Part shown: positions 31,073 to 39,562 of the stretch, piece by piece
Layout: each line of letters opens with the position of its first letter
How positions within the stretch are numbered: the first letter of the stretch is position 1
Assembly: GCA_024684435.1 (NCBI GenBank)
Contig: JAIKWV010000038.1
Span: forward strand, 59,638 to 123,637
DNA length: 64,000 nt
Direction of reading: 5' to 3'
DNA from: Clostridiales bacterium
GTDB taxonomy: Bacteria > Bacillota > Clostridia > Oscillospirales > Acutalibacteraceae
Made by a program: the position numbers and the translations under genes
Notes under the pieces: generated by a model
What the model saw: the letters and a program-made list of their open reading frames with translations, nothing else
Told to the model about the DNA's origin: nothing
The model's database searches: none

Positions 31073-31846
31073 ATGAAAATAATGAGCTTCAATCTGCTCT
31101 GCGGCGGCAAGGATCAGCGGGACTGGCAGGCGCGCAGGGGAATGGTGCTGGACACCATACGCAAAGCCGACCCGGATACATTGGGCGTGCAGGAGGCGCA
31201 TTACGGCTGGATACAGACCCTGTGCGAGGGTCTGCCGGAATACGACTATGTCGGAGTGGGGCGCGACGACGGCAGGACCGAGGGCGAATTTTCCGCCGTC
31301 TACTACAAAAAAGACAAATTCAGCCTGCTGGACTCCGGTACTTTCTGGCTCAGCGAGACCCCGGATGTCCCGGGTGTCAAGGGCTGGGACGCGGCGTGCG
31401 TCAGGGTTTGTTCCTATGCAAAGCTTGAGGAAAAAGCCACCGGCAAGCGGTTCGTTCATTTCAATACGCATCTTGATCACAGAGGACTTGTGGCAATGCA
31501 GAAGGGCGCGGAGCTGGTCACCGCGAAAGCAGAGGAGATCTGCCCTGATCTTCCCGCGTTTTTTACCGGAGATTTTAACGTGACTCCGGATTCCGATCCC
31601 TACCGCACGGTGATAGAGGCGGGCTTTGCCGACACCCGTGACGCGGCGAAAGAGAGCGACGGGGGCGAGACCTTCCACATGGAGGTCTTCGTTTCCGAGG
31701 AGGCGAAAAAATATTTTTCCGTGATAGATTACTGCTTCGTAAAGGGCAATGTGACCGTCAATTCCTACCGCATAATCAGGGACGTTTATCCGGGAGGGCT
31801 TTACCCATCGGATCATTTCCCCGTGTTGGTGGACGCGGATTTTTGA
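31073..31846 (+). CDS. Endonuclease/exonuclease/phosphatase family hydrolase
   Basis: 257 residues from the ATG at 31073 (GAAGGAGA site). EEP fold motifs in order: MSFNLLCGG (metal Asn), LGVQEAHYGW (metal Glu), HFNTHLDHRG (catalytic His/Asp), FFTGDFNVTPDSDPY (Asp-Asn pair) and YPSDHFPVLVDA (final Asp-His). All catalytic residues are present. No signal peptide, so cytoplasmic. The family cleaves phosphodiesters or phosphomonoesters (nucleases, sphingomyelinase-like, inositol phosphatases); the substrate is not predictable. Monocistronic with its own promoter and terminator. Confidence 0.9.
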   Translation: MKIMSFNLLCGGKDQRDWQARRGMVLDTIRKADPDTLGVQEAHYGWIQTLCEGLPEYDYVGVGRDDGRTEGEFSAVYYKKDKFSLLDSGTFWLSETPDVPGVKGWDAACVRVCSYAKLEEKATGKRFVHFNTHLDHRGLVAMQKGAELVTAKAEEICPDLPAFFTGDFNVTPDSDPYRTVIEAGFADTRDAAKESDGGETFHMEVFVSEEAKKYFSVIDYCFVKGNVTVNSYRIIRDVYPGGLYPSDHFPVLVDADF

Positions 31847-31890
31847 TATCGGCAAATTTTTTTACAGCCGTTGAGAAACATAAGTACAGT

Positions 31891-31922
31891 AAAAAAGCCT
31901 TCCTTTTTCAGGAAGGCTTTTT
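31891..31922 (+). terminator. Terminator of the EEP hydrolase gene
   Basis: AAAAAAGCCTTCC / GGAAGGCTTTTT hairpin (31891-31922), with Ts on the plus side; it may also work in the other direction. Confidence 0.85.
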
Positions 31923-32004
31923 GCTGTGTCCTTTGAAAAGGGAGGGCGTGAGGGCTACCCCTCCACTACAGGCGAGTAATCAATTTTTGGCGCAACTCAC
32001 GTAG

Positions 32005-32024
32005 GGCATGCATACATGCATGCC
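32005..32024. repeat. Dispersed palindrome GGCATGCAT-AC-ATGCATGCC
   Basis: A perfect 9-bp palindrome in the 140-base gap between two convergent genes. A close relative (GGCACGCAT-GT-ATGCGTGCC) occurs at 44408-44427 and a partial one near 44262. The rest of 31923-32063 contains a GAGGGGTAG-like repeat fragment and no gene. Confidence 0.7.
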
Positions 32025-32063
32025 GCCGTAAAGTCAGCTTTCCGCATTGAAATGTTCCGTCCG

Positions 32064-33971
32064 TCAATCCAGCTCAAACTGACCGGTGTACAAGCTATAA
32101 TATTTGCCCTTTTGCTCAAGCAGGGATTCGTGGTCGCCACGCTCGATTATCTCTCCGTTTTCCAGTACCATTATGGCGTTTGCATTGCGGATGGTGGAGA
32201 GACGGTGGGCGATGACGAACACCGTTCTGCCCTCCATGAGTTTATCCATACCCTTTTCGATGAGCTTCTCCGTGCGGGTATCAATGGAGCTGGTGGCCTC
32301 GTCAAGAATGAGCACCGGCGGGTCGGCGATGGCGGCTCTGGAGATAGCCAGAAGCTGGCGCTGACCCTGACTGAGATTGGTGCCGTCCCCGGTGAGCTCC
32401 GTGTCGTAGCCCTGGGGCAGGTGTGAGATAAATGAATGGGCGCTTGCAAGCTTTGCCGTGTTCACTATCTCCTCGTCTGTGGCGTCCAATTTGCCGTAGG
32501 CGATGTTTTCCTTGACAGTACCGGTGAACAGGTGTGTGTCCTGGAGAACCATTGCAAGGGAGCGGCGCAGGTCGTCCTTCTTTATCTTTTTGATGTTGAT
32601 CCCGTCATAGGTTATCTTGCCCTCGTCAACGTCGTAGAAACGGTTGATAAGGTTGGTTATTGTCGTCTTGCCCGCGCCGGTGGAGCCGACAAAGGCTATT
32701 TTCTGACCGGGTTTAGCGTACAGGGTTATATTCTTAAGTACGGGCACGCCCTCTTCATAACCGAAGGTGACATTCTCGAACCGCACATCGCCCTTAAGCT
32801 CCGTGTAGGTGATGGTGCCGTCCTGATGCGGGTGCTTCCACGCCCATCTGCCGGTGTGTTCCGGGGTCTCCTCGATCTCGCCCTTATCGTTTATGCGGAT
32901 GTTCACAAGGGTGACGTATCCGTTATCCACCTCCGGCTCGCTGTCGATTATCTCAAATATCCTCTCTGCGCCGGCAAGGGCGGATATGATGGAATTGAAC
33001 TGCTGGGACACCTGGGTTATGGGCAGGGAGAACTGCCTGCTGTACTGAAGAAAAGCGGCAAGGGTGCCTATGTCCATGGTGCTGATGCCCTTGATTATCA
33101 TTACAGCGCCAAGCATGGCGGTGGCGGCATAGTTGAAGTAGGAGATGTTGCCCATTATGGGCATGAGGATGCTGGCGTAGGTGTGGGCGTTTGTGGAAGC
33201 CTTGCGGATGTTGTCGTTGAGCTTGTCAAAATCCGCGTTCACTTCGTCCTCGTGGCAGAAGACCTTTATGACCTTCTGACCCTCGATCATCTCTTCGTTA
33301 AAGCCGTTTATCGCGCCAACAGCTTCCTGCTGTTTGCGGAAATAGGTGGCGCTCTTTCCGCCGATCTTTTTGATGACCGCAAGCATTATGAACAGCATGA
33401 CGATTATCAGCAGTGTGAGCCAGCGGCTGAGTATGAGCATCATCACAAAGGTGCTCACTACGGTTATCAGTGAAGATATCACCTGAACGATGCTTTGACT
33501 TATCGCCTCGCGCAGGGTGTCCGTATCGTTTGTAAAGCGGCTCATAAGCTCGCCGTGGGTGTGGGTGTCGAAAAATCTGATGGGCAGATCTTGCATCTTT
33601 TCAAACAGATCCTTGCGGACAAGGTTAAGTGTGGTCTGGGAAATGTTCAGCATTATCCGCTGATAGCCGTACTGTGAGGCGACGCCTATGGCGTAGATCA
33701 CGGCGATGCCCGCCAGCGCTTTCGCAAGGGGCAGGAAATCCGCCCCGGTCGGGTCGCTGCCGATGAGAGGAACGATGTAATTATTTATAAGTGGCTTGAT
33801 GAAATATGTGCCCAGGACCGTTGCAAGGGAGCCTGTGAGAACAAGCAGGACCACCAGAAGCAGATTCCATTTGCTTTTGCCTAAATAGGAAGCTATCCTG
33901 AGGAGAGTCTTTTTGACGTCTTTGGGCTTTTGCCGCACCTTCATGCCGCGGCCCATATCGCCTTTTGCCAT
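32064..33971 (-). CDS. ABC exporter half-transporter, consensus-site subunit
   Basis: 635 residues: an N-terminal six-helix type I exporter domain (about 40-345) and a C-terminal ATPase. Walker A GSTGAGKTT, signature LSQGQRQLL, Walker B PVLILDEATSSID with the catalytic Glu, and the H-loop in FVIAHRLSTI. An insertion of about 40 residues (NIRINDKGEIEETPEHTGRWAWKHPHQDG) sits between the membrane and ATPase domains, as in LmrD/BmrD-type subunits. It overlaps the partner gene at base 33971 (TAATG), so both are translated together as a heterodimeric multidrug-type exporter. Confidence 0.93.
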   Translation of the reverse strand: MAKGDMGRGMKVRQKPKDVKKTLLRIASYLGKSKWNLLLVVLLVLTGSLATVLGTYFIKPLINNYIVPLIGSDPTGADFLPLAKALAGIAVIYAIGVASQYGYQRIMLNISQTTLNLVRKDLFEKMQDLPIRFFDTHTHGELMSRFTNDTDTLREAISQSIVQVISSLITVVSTFVMMLILSRWLTLLIIVMLFIMLAVIKKIGGKSATYFRKQQEAVGAINGFNEEMIEGQKVIKVFCHEDEVNADFDKLNDNIRKASTNAHTYASILMPIMGNISYFNYAATAMLGAVMIIKGISTMDIGTLAAFLQYSRQFSLPITQVSQQFNSIISALAGAERIFEIIDSEPEVDNGYVTLVNIRINDKGEIEETPEHTGRWAWKHPHQDGTITYTELKGDVRFENVTFGYEEGVPVLKNITLYAKPGQKIAFVGSTGAGKTTITNLINRFYDVDEGKITYDGINIKKIKKDDLRRSLAMVLQDTHLFTGTVKENIAYGKLDATDEEIVNTAKLASAHSFISHLPQGYDTELTGDGTNLSQGQRQLLAISRAAIADPPVLILDEATSSIDTRTEKLIEKGMDKLMEGRTVFVIAHRLSTIRNANAIMVLENGEIIERGDHESLLEQKGKYYSLYTGQFELD

Positions 33972-35725
33972 TACTCAACACTCCCTTCCAGCTGTGAATT
34001 GTAAATTTCACTGTATATTTCATTCCTGCCGATAAGCTCGGTATGAGTGCCTATATCGTTTATTTTGCCGTCGTCTATGATTATGATCCTGTCGGCGTGT
34101 TCTATGGAGCTTATCCTCTGGGCGATAATAATGGTGGTGATATCTCCCAGTTCGTTTTTAAAGCCTTCTCTTATCTTAGCGTCCGTATGGGTGTCAACGG
34201 CGCTGGTGCTGTCGTCCAGGATGATTATCTTCGGCTTTTTCAGCAGGGCGCGGGCGATGCACAGACGCTGTTTCTGACCGCCGGAGACGTTGACGCCGCC
34301 CTGACCTAAATCTGTTTTGTAACCGTCAGGGAAGCTCATAACAAAGTCGTGCGCCTGAGCGATCTTGCAGGCGTTTATGATCTCCTCCTCGGTGGCGTTT
34401 GGGTTGCCCCAGCGTAGATTATCCTCAATAGTCCCGGAGAACAGGACGTTCTTTTGCAGAACCATGGACACCGCGTCACGGAGGTTTCTGATGGTGTAGT
34501 CCTTTACGTTTCTGCCGCCCACGGTAAGCTCACCGCCGGTAACGTCGTAGAGCCTCGGGATAAGATGCACAAGGGTGGTTTTCGCCGAACCGGTGCCGCC
34601 GATAATGCCTATGGTTTCGCCTGATTTTATTGATATGTTTATATTATCAAGCACGCTGTTCTGGGAGTCTTTGTTGTACTTGAAGCTGACGTTTTTGAAT
34701 TCAATGCTGCCGTCCTTTACCTTGACAGGTTCGCCGGTTTTCTCATCTACCGCGGTGCCGTCGGCTATGTCCGGCACTTCGTCGAGGATCTCTATAACTC
34801 TTCGTGCCGTTGATCTCGCTATAACGGCTCCCACAAAGACCATGGAGACCATCATCAGGGACATGAGTATCTGAGAAATGTAGCTTATAAAACTGGTGAG
34901 TTCACCCACGGTCATGGTGCCGTGAGCGACGAAACGTCCGCCGAACCACATGACGGCCAGTATGCAGGAGTACATTGTTATGGACATCGTGGGCATACTG
35001 AGGATGACCATTTTTTCGGCAAAGATGGATGCATTTTTCAGATCGTCGTTGGACGCCCTGAATTTTTCCTTTTCGTGGCGGGCGCGGACAAAGGTCTTAA
35101 CGACCCTGATGGCGATAAGATTTTCCTGTACCGAGGCGTTGAATTTGTCGTATTTCTTGAACATGGCCTCAAACCGGGGATATGCCTTTGACGCAAAGAA
35201 TACCAATGCTCCGGCAAGGACAGGCACCGCCGCCAGGAAGATCAGTGACAGACGGGCATTTATGCTCACGGCGTAGGATGTGGCGGTTATCAGCATCATG
35301 GGTGAACGCACGCATATACGTATGACCATCATGTAGGCGAGCTGTAAGAACTGTATGTCCGTTGAAAGACGTGTGATTATCGAAGGGGTGCTGAATTTGT
35401 CGATGTTGGCAAAGGAGAAGGACTGAACTTTTTTGAATACCGCCGCCCTTATCTCACAGCCGAAGCTTATTCCCGCAACCGCGGCGAACCTTGCGGCAAG
35501 GGCTCCGAACAGCAGGGAAGCAAGAGCCATGAGCAGCATCATCAGTCCCTGACGGATAACGTACTGCGTATCTTTTTCAGCTATGCCGATGTCGATTATT
35601 TTTGACACAAGGAAGGGCAGACGCGCCTCAAGCAAAACTTCGCCCAGGATCATCAACGGACAAAGGATCGCAAATTTAGCGTCACGTTTGGCAAATTTTG
35701 CAAGCTTTTTTATCAATGCTTTCAT
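33971..35725 (-). CDS. ABC exporter half-transporter, degenerate-site subunit
   Basis: 584 residues with six membrane helices and an ATPase domain. Walker A GGTGSAKTT has Ala where Gly is usual, the signature VSGGQKQRL is intact, and Walker B reads IIILDDSTSAVD, with Asp replacing the catalytic Glu. The switch His is replaced by Gln (IIIAQRISSI). These changes are the marks of the non-hydrolysing site partner in heterodimeric exporters such as TM287/288, LmrCD and BmrCD. First structural gene of the operon, preceded by a leader ORF and terminator. GAAAGGAATG ribosome binding site. Confidence 0.93.
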   Translation of the reverse strand: MKALIKKLAKFAKRDAKFAILCPLMILGEVLLEARLPFLVSKIIDIGIAEKDTQYVIRQGLMMLLMALASLLFGALAARFAAVAGISFGCEIRAAVFKKVQSFSFANIDKFSTPSIITRLSTDIQFLQLAYMMVIRICVRSPMMLITATSYAVSINARLSLIFLAAVPVLAGALVFFASKAYPRFEAMFKKYDKFNASVQENLIAIRVVKTFVRARHEKEKFRASNDDLKNASIFAEKMVILSMPTMSITMYSCILAVMWFGGRFVAHGTMTVGELTSFISYISQILMSLMMVSMVFVGAVIARSTARRVIEILDEVPDIADGTAVDEKTGEPVKVKDGSIEFKNVSFKYNKDSQNSVLDNINISIKSGETIGIIGGTGSAKTTLVHLIPRLYDVTGGELTVGGRNVKDYTIRNLRDAVSMVLQKNVLFSGTIEDNLRWGNPNATEEEIINACKIAQAHDFVMSFPDGYKTDLGQGGVNVSGGQKQRLCIARALLKKPKIIILDDSTSAVDTHTDAKIREGFKNELGDITTIIIAQRISSIEHADRIIIIDDGKINDIGTHTELIGRNEIYSEIYNSQLEGSVE

Positions 35726-35745
35726 TCCTTTCCTGCTTACAGCAA

Positions 35746-35799
35746 TCAGTTATAAATGTAAAAAAACGCCAAAGCGTTTTCGCAAAAAATCCGTATCAT
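35746..35799 (-). CDS. Leader peptide of the ABC exporter operon (MIRIFCENALAFFYIYN)
   Basis: 17 codons from an ATG at 35799 to a TGA at 35748-35746. The ATG lies within a few bases of the predicted transcription start, so it would be translated leaderless or nearly so, without a ribosome binding site. Codons 7-13 (Glu-Asn-Ala-Leu-Ala-Phe-Phe) coincide exactly with the stem and T run of an intrinsic terminator. This is the arrangement of ribosome-mediated attenuation, as known for bmrB in front of bmrCD in Bacillus subtilis. A ribosome slowed by a drug over the stem would keep the terminator open and switch on the exporter. The ORF is inferred, not shown to be translated. Confidence 0.6.
   Translation of the reverse strand: MIRIFCENALAFFYIYN
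35760..35780 (-). terminator. Attenuator terminator in the exporter leader
   Basis: On the minus strand AAAACGC-TTTG-GCGTTTTTTT (stem 35763-35780, T run to about 35760), between the promoter and the first exporter gene, 35 bases before its ATG. Confidence 0.8.
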
Positions 35800-35810
35800 A
35801 TGTGGATATT

Positions 35811-35839
35811 ATAATATACTTATTAAATCGGTTTGTCAA
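35811..35839 (-). promoter_or_regulatory. Promoter of the ABC exporter operon
   Basis: On the minus strand TTGACA (35834-35839), 17-bp spacer, TATTAT (35811-35816), with an overlapping TATAAT three bases further on. The predicted start lies at about 35800-35804. Confidence 0.8.
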
Positions 35840-35850
35840 GGAGAACGGCA

Positions 35851-35890
35851 TAAAAAACAGGGGCGTGCAGCTGAACTCCGCACGTCCCTG
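35851..35890 (-). terminator. Terminator of the prfA-to-aminopeptidase operon
   Basis: On the minus strand CAGGGACGTGC / GCACGCCCCTG (one mismatch) followed by TTTTTTA. It immediately precedes the exporter promoter. Confidence 0.85.
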
Positions 35891-35905
35891 AGCATCTGTT
35901 TTTTA

Positions 35906-37315
35906 TCAGTCTTTGCTTTCAAAGAAGGTCTTGAAGGCCTTGTACGCCATGTACACGTCCAGCTTTGAGACCACCTCAAAGGGAGCGTGCATGGAGAGTA
36001 CCGGAACGCCCACGTCCACCACGTCAACATTCAGCTCCGCGATGAACTTCGCAACGGTACCGCCGCCGCCGCCGTCCACCTTGCCAAGCTCTCCCATCTG
36101 CCAGACAACGTTGTTGTCATCAAAGATCCTGCGAACCTTCGCGACAAATTCCGCACTGGCGTCCGATGTGCCGCCCTTGCCACCCGCGCCGGTATATTTT
36201 GTGACAACTATACCGTTGTTCAAGTATGCGGCGTTAAACTTTTCAATGACGGTGGGGAAAGTTGGGTCAAAGCCCGCGTTTACGTCAGCGGAAAGACACT
36301 CTGTCTTTGAGAGAACGTCTCTGCCATCAAGACCCTGACCCGCCGCTATGTCATAAATGAAATACTTGAGGTATGAGGATTTAAGACCGGTGTTGCCTTC
36401 ACTGCCGATCTCCTCCTTGTCCGTGAGTACGCACACCCCTGTGTATTCAGGCTCCGCGCAGTCCAATATTGCCATAGCAGATGGGTAAGCACAGACGCGG
36501 TCATCTTGACCGTAGCCGCCTATCATGCTCCTGTCAAGCCCGATGTCAGATGCCGGATAGGCGGGCACCAGCTCAAGCTCTGCGGAAAGGAAGTCCGCTT
36601 CAGTCATGCCGTATTTCTCGTTGAGTATGCGCAGAATATTGAGCTTGACCAGATCTCCGCCCTCGTCGCTTTTAATGGGACGGCTGCCGATGAGCATATT
36701 GAGCTCCTCTCCGGAAATGGCCTCCGCGAGAGTTTTTTTCATCTGTTCTCCCGCAAGGTGGGGAAGCAGGTCTGTTATAACAAAACGTGGATCATCGGGT
36801 TTTTCGCCGATGGACACCTTGACGGTCTCACCGTTTTTAAGTATAACTACGCCGTGCATGGCAAGGGGCATAACTGTCCACTGGTATTTCTTTATACCGC
36901 CGTAATAATGCGTCTTGAGCAGAGCCAGCTTGTTGTCCTCATACAGTGGGTTGGGCTTGAGGTCAAGCCTGGGGGAATCAATATGAGCGGCGGTAAGACG
37001 CACTCCCTCGGCAAGGCTCTTTTTGCCGAACACGGCGAGGATTATCGCTTTGCCGCGGTTGAATAAATATACTTTATCCCCGGCGCTGTAGTTTTTGCCT
37101 TTTTCATAAGGCGCAAAACCCTTCCGCTCCGCGATAAATTTGAAATACTCCGCCGCCTCACGTTCTGTTTTGCAGTCGTTAAGGAAAGCCTTGTAGCCCT
37201 CGCAGAAGCTGTCCGCCGTGTTGAGCTCTTCACTTTCAAGCTTTTCGGCGGCGTTCACGGGTTTGTAACAGAGCTTTTCTTTAAGCTGTTCTGCATAGTT
37301 TTTTTCGTTTTTCAT
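35906..37315 (-). CDS. M18 family aminopeptidase
   Basis: 469 residues from the ATG at 37315 (AAAGGA site 9 bases upstream); an ATG at 37333 overlaps that site. M18 enzymes are dodecameric cytosolic dizinc aminopeptidases that prefer acidic or neutral N-terminal residues. Metal and catalytic motifs: LTAAHIDSPRLDLKPNPLYED (His-Asp), VCVLTDKEEIGSEG (Glu-Glu), VNAGFDPTFP and SMHAPFEVVSKLDV (final His). Length and motifs are normal. Last gene of the minus-strand operon. Confidence 0.94.
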   Translation of the reverse strand: MKNEKNYAEQLKEKLCYKPVNAAEKLESEELNTADSFCEGYKAFLNDCKTEREAAEYFKFIAERKGFAPYEKGKNYSAGDKVYLFNRGKAIILAVFGKKSLAEGVRLTAAHIDSPRLDLKPNPLYEDNKLALLKTHYYGGIKKYQWTVMPLAMHGVVILKNGETVKVSIGEKPDDPRFVITDLLPHLAGEQMKKTLAEAISGEELNMLIGSRPIKSDEGGDLVKLNILRILNEKYGMTEADFLSAELELVPAYPASDIGLDRSMIGGYGQDDRVCAYPSAMAILDCAEPEYTGVCVLTDKEEIGSEGNTGLKSSYLKYFIYDIAAGQGLDGRDVLSKTECLSADVNAGFDPTFPTVIEKFNAAYLNNGIVVTKYTGAGGKGGTSDASAEFVAKVRRIFDDNNVVWQMGELGKVDGGGGGTVAKFIAELNVDVVDVGVPVLSMHAPFEVVSKLDVYMAYKAFKTFFESKD

Positions 37316-37348
37316 GGTAGATCGTCCTTTCATATATATAAATTGATT

Positions 37349-37831
37349 TTACACGGTTGTTCCGGCTGCTTCGGGTTTATAGATTTTCCTGTAAACATCG
37401 ACAGCCTTTTCTATTTTATGCACGTAATATGCAGTATCATTATATGGGATCGAGGAGAGCGTTTTGCCGTCGGGGGAGACATCTTTATCCTTGAGCCATT
37501 GCTTTACCTTGTTCATCCCGGCATGGTAGGCGGCAAGGGCAGTGTCGGTGTCTTCAAATTCCTCCAGCAAAATGTGCAGAAAGTATGTGCCGTACCTTAT
37601 GGCGGTATCTTCCTCAAACAGCGCGTCTTCCGAAAGCTTCTCCTTGAACTTCGTCTGAAGCCAGCTGAAGGTCTCCGGGGTTATCTGCATAAGACCCATG
37701 GCGTTTGCCGAGGACACAGCGTATCTGTTGAAGCCGCTTTCGGTATTTATCACCGCTAAAATAAGCTCAGGCTCAACGTCATACATGGCGCTGTATTTTT
37801 CCACAGTCTCTTGATATTTGATGGGGTACAT
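37349..37831 (-). CDS. Lytic transglycosylase (SLT domain)
   Basis: 160 residues from the first ATG. An SLT domain with the catalytic Glu in AVINTESGFNRYAVSSANAMGLMQITPETF and later ALAAYHAGMNKV. It cleaves peptidoglycan glycan strands with formation of anhydromuramyl ends. The ATG at 37831 has no ribosome binding site. Upstream, in the same frame (37832 to about 37951), the codons encode a single membrane helix of the type LWATLLVIIILGATYY, as expected for the membrane anchor of this family, but no ATG, GTG or TTG starts it. Either an unusual start codon is used or a one-base shift separates the anchor from the coaE-overlapping ATG. See findings. Confidence 0.85.
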   Translation of the reverse strand: MYPIKYQETVEKYSAMYDVEPELILAVINTESGFNRYAVSSANAMGLMQITPETFSWLQTKFKEKLSEDALFEEDTAIRYGTYFLHILLEEFEDTDTALAAYHAGMNKVKQWLKDKDVSPDGKTLSSIPYNDTAYYVHKIEKAVDVYRKIYKPEAAGTTV

Positions 37832-37910
37832 ATATCTGCGAACGGTAAAGCGAATAGTATAGTAGGTCGCGCCTAAAATAATTATTACCAGCAGCGTCGC
37901 CCATAATCGG

Positions 37911-38534
37911 CTAAGACAGCCATTTTTTCTTCTGGGATTTGATATAGCTTGTCAACTCCTTCATCTGGTCTTTGAGTTTAAGGGACGGGTAGTTGCGTAT
38001 GATCATATCCGAGTTTTCAATGTAATATTTTTCGTCCTTCTGAGCGTTCATTCTTTCCATTGCCTGTTCAGCGGTGATGCCGTCGCGTTTTATTATCCGC
38101 TCAATACGGACCTCCGGGGGAGCGATCACGGACACCACGATGTCGCAGTAATTTTTAAGCTCGCTCTCCAGAAGCAGAGCCGCGTCGATAACCGCGACGG
38201 AAGCTCCGTCCTTTGCCGCGGAGTTTATATACTCAAGCGTTTTTTTCGTTATTGCGGGGTGGGTCACGGAATTGAGCTTATTGCGGCTTTCCTCATCGGC
38301 AAAGCCGCGGGCGGCCATGAGCCTGCGGTCAAGGGAACCGTCGGGGTTTATTATATCCTCTCCGAAATATTCGGAAAGCTTTTTGAGAACGGGAGAACCT
38401 TTTTCGACTATTTCTCTGGCGACAATGTCGCAGTCAACGATAAAGCATCCCAGTTTTTCAAGCTCTTTTGTAACGGTGCTTTTTCCGGCGCCGGTCTGCC
38501 CGGTAAGCCCGATAACGGTAATTGGTAAATCCAT
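37911..38534 (-). CDS. coaE: Dephospho-CoA kinase
   Basis: 207 residues from the ATG at 38534, 9 bases after AGAGGT; a TTG at 38543 is the alternative. It phosphorylates dephospho-CoA in the last step of coenzyme A synthesis. P-loop GLTGQTGAGKSTV at the N-terminus, then VDCDIVAREIVEKG, and the lid region around RIIKRDGITAEQAMERMNAQ. Between tsaC and the transglycosylase gene. Confidence 0.95.
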   Translation of the reverse strand: MDLPITVIGLTGQTGAGKSTVTKELEKLGCFIVDCDIVAREIVEKGSPVLKKLSEYFGEDIINPDGSLDRRLMAARGFADEESRNKLNSVTHPAITKKTLEYINSAAKDGASVAVIDAALLLESELKNYCDIVVSVIAPPEVRIERIIKRDGITAEQAMERMNAQKDEKYYIENSDMIIRNYPSLKLKDQMKELTSYIKSQKKKWLS

Positions 38535-38539
38535 TAAGA

Positions 38540-39559
38540 TCAAACCTCTATGATATCAAATGCCGCCGCCCGGAGCAGACGGTTATATACTGCAAGACCC
38601 ATGCCCGACATGGCGGGAGAACGGGCGTAAACGGTGTCCGCGCCCAGATCGTCCAGCTCACGCAGAGCGTTAAAAAGCCTGTGCGCCTGTTCCCGTGAGG
38701 AGCCTGCGTGGCCGTAGGTCAGGGCGGGGATATTCAATAATTTTTCCTCTCCGTCAAAGCAGAGGGCAAATTTGTTTTCTCCCTTGGCGGATTCAACGTA
38801 TTTTTTATAGTTTTCAAAATTCCCATGTACGATATAGACCTTGGCTTTTGGGGAGTAGTGTTTATATTTCATCCCGGGGGAGGCTGCGACTTCGTCTTTT
38901 TTTAGCTCGGAAAGCACCGCGGGGTCGATGTCCACCTTGCCGATGACCTCCGAAAGATCCTCCGGGGATATTCCGCCGGGACGGAGTATGCGGGGAGTTT
39001 TGCACGCAAGGGAGATAACAGTGGATTCCACACCCACGTCACAGTCGCCGCCGTTGAGTATGGCGTCAATTTTGCCGTTCATGTCCCGGATAACGTGCTG
39101 AGCTGTGGTGGGGCTGGGAAGCCCGGATGAATTTGCGGAGGGAGCGGCAACAGGTACGCCGCTGAGCTCGATAAGCCTCCTTGCCGCCGAGTGGGAGGGC
39201 ATACGCACCGCCACGGTGTCAAGCCCCGCAGTGACCTCCCGGGGAACGATGTCCGATTTGGGCAGTATCATTGTCAGGGGACCCGGCCAGAATGCCTCTG
39301 CCAGTTTGAGAGCCGTTTCCGGTACCTCCGCTGCAAGCTCATAAAGCTCGTCTATATTTGCAATGTGAACTATAAGGGGGTTGTCCTGGGGTCTGCCCTT
39401 CGCCTTGAAAATGCCTGCCACCGCTTCACTGTCAAGGGCGTTGGCGGCAAGACCGTAAACGGTTTCGGTGGGCATACCCACAAGTCCGCCTCTTTTTATT
39501 ATATCCGCGCAGATCTTTATCGCGTCCTCCGTAGCGGAATCAAAAATCAGAGTTTTCAT
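38540..39559 (-). CDS. tsaC: Threonylcarbamoyl-AMP synthase (Sua5/YwlC)
   Basis: 339 residues, the long Sua5 form with a YrdC-like domain (about 1-205) and a C-terminal Sua5 domain. It makes L-threonylcarbamoyladenylate for the t6A37 modification of ANN-decoding tRNAs. Motifs: KRGGLVGMPTETVYGLAANAL, KGRPQDNPLIVHI, WPGPLTMILP, VAVRMPSH, PVAAPSANSSGLPSPTTAQHV and the domain link PGMKYKHYSPKAKV. It follows prfA by three bases, so both translation genes are co-expressed. Confidence 0.95.
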   Translation of the reverse strand: MKTLIFDSATEDAIKICADIIKRGGLVGMPTETVYGLAANALDSEAVAGIFKAKGRPQDNPLIVHIANIDELYELAAEVPETALKLAEAFWPGPLTMILPKSDIVPREVTAGLDTVAVRMPSHSAARRLIELSGVPVAAPSANSSGLPSPTTAQHVIRDMNGKIDAILNGGDCDVGVESTVISLACKTPRILRPGGISPEDLSEVIGKVDIDPAVLSELKKDEVAASPGMKYKHYSPKAKVYIVHGNFENYKKYVESAKGENKFALCFDGEEKLLNIPALTYGHAGSSREQAHRLFNALRELDDLGADTVYARSPAMSGMGLAVYNRLLRAAAFDIIEV

Positions 39560-39562
39560 AAA

